Assembly (NCBI GenBank): GCA_009782015.1
Contig: WQUP01000018.1
Location: forward strand, 1-17,123
DNA length: 17,123 nucleotides
Reading direction: 5' to 3'
Source: Endomicrobiia bacterium
GTDB lineage: Bacteria > Elusimicrobiota > Endomicrobiia > Endomicrobiales > Endomicrobiaceae
Position 1 is the stretch's first letter, and every line of letters starts with the position of its first letter. Below are positions 6,834-16,600 of this stretch, piece after piece. A model generated the notes under the pieces. That model was not told the DNA's origin. It did no database searches and was given only the letters and a program-made list of their open reading frames with translations. A program made the position numbers and the translations under genes.

Positions 6834-6940
6834 CGGCGAAACTGCAGATAAGGGATAGAATAACAGCTGTTTCAACGCATTTTTGCTCTGCTGCTGTTGT
6901 CGTAGCCTATCTTCTTCGCATCCTCGCCTCTTCGCATCTT
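6796..6940. repeat. Element C: 145-bp MITE-like repeat of the GATGC family
   Basis: The left end (6796-6830: AAGATGC, then GATGC units, ending GAGGATGCGAAG) is inverted at the right end (about 6911-6940: CTTCTTCGCATCCTCGCC then TCTTCGCATCTT), with an 8-bp length difference between arms. A weaker inner inverted match involves TAACGGC/AACAGC and GCTGCTGTTG. It overlaps the 3' end of the glucose-6-phosphate isomerase gene by 38 nt and supplies its stop codon. It is related to elements A and B, but its central part is unrelated to theirs. Confidence 0.78.
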
Positions 6941-6972
6941 AAATGTTTCACAATTTTTTCACGCCCGCAGTA

Positions 6973-7001
6973 TTGTAAAATGGGGCAATATAGGCTATAA
7001 A
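6973..7001 (+). promoter_or_regulatory. Candidate sigma-70 promoter, nearly leaderless transcript
   Basis: TTGTAA (6973-6978), a 17-nt spacer and TATAAA (6996-7001). Transcription from about 7008 would leave only about 4 nt before the ATG at 7012. No Shine-Dalgarno sequence is visible before that ATG, which agrees with a leaderless or near-leaderless message. Confidence 0.45.
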
Positions 7002-7011
7002 TCTTGTACTT

Positions 7012-7512
7012 ATGAAAAAACTCCTGTCTTCAATCATCTGTTTATCGCTTTTTTTGCCTTTGGCGGCAGGCAGCGCCGATGCAAAAAACATTTATAAGGC
7101 ATGCCAAAATACCGGCATCGCGGGCTACTACGCTTTTATGTCCGATGCCGCTTTTAAAATGGTGAAAGTCGTTTTCCAGGATTCCTTTAAATCGGCAGCC
7201 GAAGCCTCAAAAGCCGCTAAAAAAGAGTCTCCTGCAAATAAACAACAGGAAAGAAGCGGGAATAGTAAAGCCGTTATTCCCAACATAGCCGCGCAAAAGA
7301 CTATTAAATCAGCAAACGCTCAAGCGTTTTATTATGCGCCGGCCGTTCTGTACGAGAGGCTTATCTTTTACGGTTCGAGAGGTCCGTCCGGCATGTTGGA
7401 AAGTTTCTGGCTTATACTTCTTATGACGCTTATGATTTTAAGCGTGAGAAAAAAGGACAACTGCGCTATTTTTGCGTCCGACGTATTTTTTAAACACCCG
7501 GTCATGCTTTAG
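7012..7512 (+). CDS. Exported membrane protein of unknown function
   Basis: A 166-residue protein I do not recognise. It has a signal peptide (MKKLLSSIICLSLFLPLAAG..., likely cut after ADA at residue 24) and a lysine/alanine-rich low-complexity middle (about 58-105, for example AAEASKAAKKES). One C-terminal membrane segment follows (about 129-145, SFWLILLMTLMILS), stopped by VRKK. This predicts a periplasmic domain of about 100 residues anchored by its C-terminus, with a short cytoplasmic tail. The final codons (KHPVML, stop) lie inside a strong terminator hairpin, so the tail is short and probably unconstrained. A sigma-70-like promoter lies just upstream without an evident ribosome binding site. 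It precedes the giant gene in the same direction but is separated from it by the terminator. Confidence 0.75.
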   Translation: MKKLLSSIICLSLFLPLAAGSADAKNIYKACQNTGIAGYYAFMSDAAFKMVKVVFQDSFKSAAEASKAAKKESPANKQQERSGNSKAVIPNIAAQKTIKSANAQAFYYAPAVLYERLIFYGSRGPSGMLESFWLILLMTLMILSVRKKDNCAIFASDVFFKHPVML

Positions 7513-7531
7513 ACCGGGTGTTTTCTTTTTT
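7492..7531 (+). terminator. Strong intrinsic terminator
   Basis: A perfect 12-bp stem, AAACACCCGGTC (7492-7503) and GACCGGGTGTTT (7512-7523), with the 8-nt loop ATGCTTTA is followed by a T-rich tract to 7531. The stop codon of the upstream gene (7510-7512) sits in the loop and stem base. Because of this terminator the giant gene downstream needs its own promoter. Confidence 0.92.
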
Positions 7532-7546
7532 GCCATTGCCTTCGTC

Positions 7547-7645
7547 GTCATTGCGAGGAACGAAGTGACGAAGCAATCCAGAAAAAAAGTAAAAAAGAAA
7601 ATTTTATTGTCTAGATTGCTTCGCCCTTTCAGTGCTCGCAATGAC
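7547..7645. repeat. Element D: 99-bp repeat with GTCATTGCGAG ends
   Basis: Perfect 11-bp terminal inverted repeats GTCATTGCGAG (7547-7557) and CTCGCAATGAC (7635-7645) enclose a second perfect 10-bp inverted pair, CGAAGCAATC (7569-7578) and GATTGCTTCG (7614-7623), around an AT-rich centre. I recall similar GTCATTGCGAG...GAAGCAATC elements scattered in many unrelated bacterial genomes. It has no coding capacity and separates the terminator from the giant gene. Its arms differ from those of elements A-C. Confidence 0.8.
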
Positions 7646-7679
7646 ATCTAAAATGTAAATAAAACAAAAAATATTTTCC

Positions 7680-7685
7680 GGAGGG
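7680..7685 (+). promoter_or_regulatory. Ribosome binding site of the giant gene
   Basis: GGAGGG lies 5 nt before the ATG at 7691. It fixes the start of the giant reading frame and agrees with the signal peptide that begins there. I found no convincing sigma-70 promoter in the 45 nt between element D and this site. Confidence 0.85.
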
Positions 7686-7690
7686 AAAAA

Positions 7691-10600
7691 ATGTTTAAAC
7701 TATTGAGGCCGGCGAAACTAAAAAAGATTGTCGCTTCATTGACTGCGGCATCGCTGCTGCTTACGGTGTTCGCATCGGGAGGCTTTGCCGCGCCCGCGCA
7801 GCCTGTGCTGCCGGCTGCAAATGCGCTTCCGGCATTAAACCCGAGCAGTATGTTAATACCTTTTAATCTGGGCCGCATAACTGATGCGCTCAATGCCGGA
7901 AACAAAAGGATTATCGTAAACATACAGGATCTGCACGCCCACGAAGAGACGCAGAGAAATATAAGCAGCATACTCTCGATGCTGGATGCCAAATACGGCA
8001 TAAACAGAATATATCTGGAAGGCGCCGCAGGGCAGCTTGACACGTCGTGGCTTGCCGGCATAAAAGACGAAAACTTTAAAAATGCGGCGATAGACGCTTT
8101 GCTCAGAGACGGCAAACTTACCGGCGCGGAACTTTACTCAATTAAAACCGGCAAAACGAAAATTCTTTACGGCATGGAGAACAAAGAACTCTATCTCGGC
8201 AACTTCAAAAGGCTTGGCGAAATATATAAAAAACGCGGCGAGATAAAGGCCGCGATGCCTGTGATAAAGCTTCAGCTTGAAAATGCCGCGCAGCAATATT
8301 ACGGAAAAGAAAATAAGAAATTCCTCAGAATGCAAGGCAAATACCAATCCGGCAAACTCAGTTCCGCCAAATACCTCAAACATCTGGTTTCAAAAGCTTC
8401 GGAAAGCGGCGTGAACCTTTTCAATTACCCCGCGATAACGGATTTTGCAAAAATAGCCAAAATACAGAGCTCGTTTAACGCCAACAAAATCAACTCGCAG
8501 CTGTCGGAACTGATGAACGGGCTTAAGTCCTCAATGCCGTACTCGCAGTACAAGACCATAGCAGATTTCTCCGGCAAAGACGAGCAGCGCGGAACATTTT
8601 ATCTGGCGCTTTCCGACGCATACTACAAGTACGGAAATACGGGAAAATATGCCGAACTCGAGAAATTCTTCGACTTCATAAGGCTTAACCAGTCGATAAA
8701 CCCTATAGATCTTGTCAACGAAGAAAAACAGCTCGCCAGAGAAACAATGTACCGCTTTGCCAAAACGAACGGAGAAAAAGAAATAATATTTCTCTCCGAC
8801 ATGTTCGCTTCCCTTTCCGACTATCTTGACAACAAAATATCCGCCAGAGATTACGAGTTTTTCGAGAAAAATCTTCCCGAGTTTAAAACCCTGTGGGAAA
8901 AATACGTTGATGTTTCGGGACTTCCCGAACTTACCGCGTATTACGATCTTTTTGACGAGTTCTACAAAGTAAACGTTGAAAGAAACAGATATTTTCTCGA
9001 ACAGATAACCGGAAAACTCCCGGAAAAAGCGCAGCAAAAAGTAAGGCTTGTAAGCGGCGAAGATCAGAAATCGGCCGCTGCCCTGCTTGACGGCGCAAAA
9101 GGAATCGACGTCGTTATAACCGGCGGCTTTCACACCAACGACCTCGCAAAGCTTATGGGCGACAACGGCTACAGCTACGTGGTAATCACGCCTAACGTCA
9201 CGCAGGATACCGCGCTTTCCGATAAAAACTACGAAAACAACATACTCGAACAGGCCGCTGTCGCGAACAATACTTTCAAAGATATGGTTTTGAGCTCAAT
9301 ATTTAATTTTTCCGCAAAATCCGGCGATCCGGCTCCTTCTATAGTTTCGCGCGAACTGTCTTTTCAGCTTTTGGAAGCTGCCGAAAAGACAATAGGTCTT
9401 GACGCGTTTAAAAGAGTTTTTACGGATATGGTCTTGGCTGATGCCCAAGAGTTCAAGCAGCTCAATGTTGAAAACATAGTTTTGGACAGCATCGCCAAAG
9501 AAGGCGCTTCTTACAAAATAAAATTTTCATACGTAAGAGACGGACAAAAATACGACGTTGAGAAAACCATAAGGCAAGAAGCCGAAAATAAGAACTATGA
9601 CGTAAAAGAGCAGAAAAAATTTAACATTGCCGGCGCCGCTGTAGTTTCGGCGGCAGCCATTTTACTTTCATTTTTTTCTCTTCCCGCAGGCATTGCGCTC
9701 GGGATTGCCGGGCTTTTGTTTCACGCGGCCGGCTATGAAAATGCGCATCTCGTGGACAAAGCCGTTGTCGATTTTAAAAATTACGCTTCACACAAATTGA
9801 ATGTTTCGCCGGATAAGGTAATTACAAAAACCGATGCCTTAAGAGACATGGAGCTTTTCGGAGGATTAACTCAAGAAGAATACCTGAAAAGATTTGAAGA
9901 AAAAATACAGTCAAAAGATGCTTTTCTTCCTGCTCTAAAAAAAGGCATAACGCTCAAAAGCATGTTTGACGAAACCGCTCCGTACGAAGTAAAAAGAGCT
10001 GCGGCAACGACGTTTGCTACGGTGAGCAAATCGGTTCCAAACGTGATATACGTAAATCCCATAGCTCTTTATTTTCTCGATGGAGAGGCTCCTTATCTGT
10101 CGCGGATTATCATATCAAAGCACGAGCAGCTGCACGTTGCCGGTGGGAAGGGTATAATTGCTTCAATCGCGCGGTTCATTGATATGCGTACAAATGGCTA
10201 TATGCATATTGCAGAGCGGTGGGATGACATACATGCTTCAGTGGCAAGCGCCTACGGCATTTCTGCGGTTAGTAGAGGCATATTAGCATTTTTCTCTGAC
10301 ACCAACAGCGAGCGCGCTGAACTTAACGAATATGCGGCCGCAATCGCGAGAGTTAAAGGACAAATTGACAGAAATAAGGACAAGAACATAGACATTTCGG
10401 CGCAAGTTGACGAATTTATAACAGCTGCTGAAAAATACTTAATTCGTATTAAAGCGTATCCGCAGTTTACGGTCGAATCTCTTGGAACTTATAACAGAAA
10501 CAATGAAGTCTTAAACAATATTGCCGAATTAACGGGCTATATAAATGCCGTTGCCGTTTATAGACAAGGAATTTTAACAAATCCGGAAGAAACCGCAACG

Positions 10601-13600
10601 AGACTGAAAAAAATCGCGCAAGGGTGGCAATACGGGCTGGGCGGAAGTATTGGCCTTAAGCAAGACTATCCGGCTGTGTACGATAAATCCGTGAAAGCCG
10701 AAGAAATATTGTCTATCGGTTATATGAAAGCAAAACTTACCGAAGATATAAAAGATTTTCTGTTTAATCTGGAGATAAATACGCAGAAAGAAGCAAAATC
10801 TTACGAAGAGGTGATTGATAAAGCGGAAAAGTTTATGGATAACTCTGAATCTCTCTTCGGCCTTTTGGAAAATTCGACGCAGCCGGAAGACTTGGATACC
10901 ATCAACGAGATGTGGAACGCTCTGCCATACGCGATGAAAATTATCAAGAGCTTCTCTTTAAAAGATTACCGCACGAGAGAACTGGCTGTGAGAATGCAAT
11001 CGTTATGGGAAGCCTCAGCTTCATTCCTTGCAAATAACGGCCGGTCTCAAAAAGCAGATCAAGATACCGAGGCGATCATGGCTATAACTGATGCGTCATT
11101 AAGCATCGGCGGGCCGATAAAAAACATTTTTAAATTCTTTAGCTTTGGCAAACTTGCAAAAGATAAAAACGGGAAGCTTGACAAATCAGGCAGAACAATC
11201 GGCGAAAAATTTTATGATGAAAATATAGCGCCATGGCGTGAAATGTTTATGGTAGCGGCTGCCGCGGGAAGAGAGCAGGGGAAAGAATGGTTTTTGGGAA
11301 AACATACCGCTTACAACAGGGCAGTTTCTATTGTCAAAGCGCTTGACATTGTTTCAAAGCATGACAATCTGACTGCAAAAGAATATTGGGAATCTTTTAC
11401 TGCGGATGATCACATTAAGTTTAATAAAGCAAAAGAACTTCTTGCAAAATACAGCGCGGAAGAGATAAAGAATGCGCCGGACTTAAAAAAAGAGTTTGAA
11501 AAAGGCTGGGAGACAATTACAGCCAACGCGAAGGAAAACGCAGTTTATAAGTTATACAGCGGACACATCCAATTTATAGCAAACCTTGCATTAGCTGTAG
11601 CAGGAGCGCTCGAGCATAGGAGATGGAATAAACAACAGTGGGCTGAAGGAAAACCGGAGAGCGCGTTGTCGTTGTTGGGAAACTTTACGTTTTCTGACGG
11701 CGCATTATACACTATGATATCCGGCATCGTTTTGTTCATAGTGGGAAGTGTACGGATCGATTCTCTTTACAATGAAAAAAAATCCGGACTGACTTATATG
11801 GATAAATATGATATTGGCGATAAGAAGGATTATCGAGAATATAGAGAGTATATGGATGAAAGAATAAAAAATGACCGCAATAAATATTTAATATATTTAA
11901 GCATTCCTATGATGATTTTTGGCGCGATTTTTGCCGGTTTCAGCGCCGGCGTTTGGTCTTTCATGGGCTGGGGTTTAATTTTAGTAAGCGCGTTCGCTTT
12001 TCTTTTTTATCATAACATGAAAGATGACTACTGGTTTGAAGATTTAGCGGTGAGCTACTTTATTACAGCCGTCATAACAATCATGCTGGGCATTGGTTTG
12101 GTAATCGGAACGCCTATTGTCGTGAATAAGAAGATGGAACAGAATAGAAAAATAGCCTTAGAAACGATAAAAAAATATACCGTTGAATCCGGTTCAAGCG
12201 CAGAAAGCTTTGATTATACGCTTTTGGAATTATTAAATGACATGGAAAAGCAGATTTTTTCTTCTACCAAATATAATTTTTCAGAAGAAGATCGCATAAA
12301 AATATATGAATTGCTAAAAAGCGGGACAAATTTAGATTATGCGCAAATTGCAGGTTATCTTGAGGAAAAAATTCCGGGACAAAAGTGGAAAATTTTGAAA
12401 AGTTTGCAAAATTGGGGAATAGAAACAGGAGTATCTCATACTTACAAGTATCAAACGGCAATGCGCGATAAAGAAGTTAAAAAACTTATATTGGAAAAAC
12501 AAAATATTAAAGTATTCAGACAAATAGACTATGAACTTTTACAAGCCATAGATAAATTGGAAGACACACTCAATTCCGGTTTTAATGTTCGATATAGATT
12601 CTCGAACGAAGAGTGCGTGAGAATATACGAATTAGTAAAAAACGGAAGTTATGAAAATATTGCGGATTATCTTTTGGCAATAATGCCTCAGCTTCAATCT
12701 TCGGAAACCAGTTCGGAAACCAGAAAAAAGATACTAAATGATGCGTTTAATCTATTTAATATTTTTCACTCTGCCGGCAATTTGCCGTCTGATATGACGT
12801 TTAACGCAATAAGAACAGCGGTAACAAAATATTATATTGAAACCGGCTTAAGCACAGATATTATTGATTATGAAATTTTGCAAAAAATGAATAATTTAAC
12901 AAACAGACTTTCTCTTTATTTAACAGCGGGGACTTCCATTAATCCGCATGAATTTTCAAATGAAGAGTATGTCAAAATATATAAATTGGCTGAAAATAAA
13001 GATTATGAGGCGATTATTTCTTATATTGCAAACAAGAAAGGAAAAGAGCTTTACGAAACAATAATAAATTCATTTGTTAAAGAAACATTTTATCTGGAAA
13101 AAATCCCGGCTCAGCTGACTTTGGATTCCACAAAGAAAGCGTATATAGACAAGTTAAGCCGTATATTAGGCAGCAGAAGCCGCGCGGAAAAGTTTGCAGC
13201 TTCAAAACTCGGGACAAAGATACTCATCGCGGCTTTCGCGCCTTTTTTTGAAAGAAAACATTTGATGAGAATTATGGACGCATTCATGTCTTCTGCGGAA
13301 GATAATGTTAAGGTATATGACATGGATGAAGCAAAAGAATTTTTAGGCGGCCACGCGGCATACGATGAAGCCGCGCATGTTCTTGCTCATCCCACAGGGG
13401 TGCTGCCGTCAGAACTTGCCGCCGCGCCTAATATTATTAGAGAGTATCAGAAAGGGCTCGATTATGTTATTCAGCCGTCTTTGCGCGCCTTCTATGCCGC
13501 GTGGAAATTAACCGGCTCGATGTTCGCCGCAAGGCTTGCCGCAAATATCGCAAATGTCATAACCCATTTCTTTTGGAATTTAACGCATCCCGGAAAGGCT

Positions 13601-16600
13601 TTGACCGTTGATACTAACAACGATATTGATTTTAGCAGCCCTGAAAATAAAAAGGCGCTGAGTAATCTCGTCAAAAAATTGTTGTTAGACGCAGGCTTAG
13701 GTAAGTATGAAGATTGGGTTATAAACGATTCTATAGAAGGAAATTCGGTTACAATAGCCGGACACAGCGTGTATGTGAGGGCTGACAAATATTGGCAATT
13801 AATTTCTTTCACCACAAAGCAAATAGCCGGCGGAAAAACCATCTGCTATATTAACAGAGACGGTTCTATAGAGAACAGTTTGTCAGAAGCGCTGCGGACA
13901 AAAGAAGATATAAAAAGAGAGGTCTCTCGTTTTGATTTTGACGGCGACGAAGAAAGAAATGACAAATTAACTGCCGAAATAGTTCAAATAATTACAGATT
14001 TAATAAACGAATCTAACAGAGTTTTACCCGTAGATGCGGAAAAAGAAAAGGCAGATTTACTTAAGGAAAAAGAAGAACTTGCCGGTATTGCCTCTAAAAG
14101 CGGCAGTTATGCAGAGTTTATTTCTAATATTGCGCATCATAAAGCCTTTGATAAACCAAGAACCAGACAGAGTCTTATAACAAAAGAAAATTATACTAAA
14201 AAAGATCATAAACCTTATTACGGCGCATACGATGTTGAGCCCAAAGGCGACATATGGGCGCAGGTAAATGACCAAGATCATATCGTAAAAAGAAATTATA
14301 TAGCGCCGTTAAAATTTCATATAAGCGCAAATGTCAATAACTCTCAAAAAATATATGATTTGGTGAAGCCGGTATTGGACAAATACAATGTTGCCTATAA
14401 AGTTCCGATAAAGCTGAAATATCTGGAAGAATTAAATAACGGATGGGAATACGGAAAAACACAAATTGGCAAATTTATGACGATATATTTGCCCGGCGGC
14501 GCGGATGAACGTGTTTTATTGGATTTAGCCATAGAACTTGACGCAATACTTATCCAATATAATTTCAAATCGCCTGAAATTGCTAACAACATGGTCATTG
14601 GAAGCAGCGGTATTTTGTACGTTAGAGACGAAAGACGAGACGTAGAAGACGGCAGATATGGTCCAGCGGAATTAGATTTTCGCGACGCTTTTGATAAAAG
14701 AAAAAAGGAATTGCTGGCTATATGGGACAAAAATGGAGCCGGAACAACTAAGAACGCTGACAATAATGCCGGCTTAACTGCAGACAGCACAAAGCGGGCT
14801 TTTGAAAAATGGATTGATAGAATGGTTAAGAGAGCCGGTAATTCATCCGTTAACGAAGCCGTTGAAGAAGCAATACAAGAGTTTGATAAAAAATTCGGCG
14901 TTGAAAGCGAAAGCATAGACCCTAATATAAAAAGCCTGTTAAAAAGTATTATATTAAAAAGAATAGATGATAACTGGCGATTGATGAGAAACGGCGAATT
15001 GCCATGGCCCAGTGAGCTTATGTATGACTCAGTATTAAAAGAATTCTACGCTCCCGTATATGAAGCAAGAGCAATAGCAAAAATAGCGCTGGCTGCTGAT
15101 GCCGATGAGTATTGGATTCAGACTCTGATTTTATGGTATCCGGATGTTGACGACAACTTAGAACCTGAAGCTGTAGAAACAGCAAGAATAATGTTGTCCC
15201 GGGATAAAGCAGTTACTAAAGAAAAATTTGAACATGTCAGAGACATAGTAAAAATAATGTCGTCTTTGGGAATAAAAATCGATGAAAACAGCATCAGATC
15301 TGTCATAGCCGCCATAGAGTCAAAACAGACAGAGTTTAATGCCGAAACGGCGTCAGGCCAAAAAGCCGTAATAAAAATTGACGACAAAGGAGCGGTAAAA
15401 GAAGTCATCATTGACGGCAAACCGGCAGATTTAGAAGAGCTGCGCAGAAATGCTTTAGTTTCCGAGAATCAAGCGAATGAAAACCGCCAAATAACCGTTG
15501 CGAAATTAGATGACAACAGTCAAATATCGGGTGAGCCTTTACCGCATAATGCGGGAAGAGGCGGAATGACTGGTGCCGCTATAAAGATGTTAAGCGAGCC
15601 CGGAAAATATAAAGTAACCGGAGTAATGGTTGATGAGTTGGGGAACGGATATGGCGAGGTAAGATATTTTAACGAGACCGTATCATGCGTTGAGTTGGGC
15701 GATTTTCTTAAAGAGCTCAAAGAAGCAGGATATGAAGATTTGCCTGTGGTAGAACTTATAATGGAAGTAAGCAAAGATGCGAAAGGAAATATTAAACGGG
15801 AAATAACAAAAATAGCGCAAAGAGATGTGGAGAAAGCCGGTTCTGTCTATATTTGGAAAAAAAGCAAAGATGAGACAGCGGCGAAAAAAATAAAAGGAAA
15901 GAATGATTCCAAAATTGCCGAATCTTTAACGTTGAATTTCTCTGACGAAACGAGGAAACTCCTTTTGTCCTTGGGGTACGGTATTAAAGAAATTGAAAAA
16001 CTCACTCCTAAACAAATACAGAGAGTGGAACAATTGTCAAAATTATTGTCAGATTTAGGAATACGTGTCAATAAAAAAGCTGTTGAATTTGCCATGAATT
16101 ATCATAATATAGAGATTGAAGAGCTTGCGCAATACAAAAATGCCGCCGAATTTAAAGAACTGTTTTCAGGCGACTACGATATTTCGGCTCTTACTTCCGG
16201 CAGGATGAGAAGATTAAGCATGATGTGGAGTGCAGGTCTTTGGCAGAATACTAATGAAAATAAAGAGGTTAATATACAAATTAATGAAGCCTATATTGAA
16301 ATTGCCGATAATACGCCAAAATTGTTGCCGAAAGACTTCGATGAACTTATAGAAAAGTTTAAAAAATACAAGAGCGAAAATAGCGAAAATAAAAGTCAGT
16401 TTGAAGAGCTGCTTACGGTTTATAGCAAATACGTTGCGGAATTCACTCCCGACAAGATAGAAAAAATAAAAATATTTTCGTCTTTTGCAGGAGGAAAATT
16501 AACCGAACAAATCGTTCGTTCTGCCTTGTATTCCCCGCTCAATTCGACAGATTTTGAAAATTTTATACAAGAACAAACTAAAAACGAGCCGTGGTTTAAA

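Noticed and set aside
6815..7000. 61-codon plus-strand frame beginning [10 protein letters not shown]
   Set aside because: It is a translation of repeat element C overlapping the end of the isomerase gene; it ends before the next gene and has no ribosome binding site.
7438..7647. 69-codon minus-strand frame ending near the exported protein gene
   Set aside because: It is created by element D (reading TSFLAMT from the GTCATTGCGAG end), a common false call from this repeat.
8531..9133. 200-codon minus-strand frame
   Set aside because: Antisense to the giant gene and rich in Phe, Tyr and Val as expected for a shadow; the plus-strand frame has clear motifs there.
13345..13400. Second metalloprotease motif in GGHAAYDEAAHVLAHP
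   Set aside because: His and Glu residues are present, but the spacing does not fit HExxH or its inverted form HxxEH.
14395..14916. 173-codon minus-strand frame, Ser/Leu-rich
   Set aside because: Antisense to the lyase-like domain of the giant gene, with no start signal.
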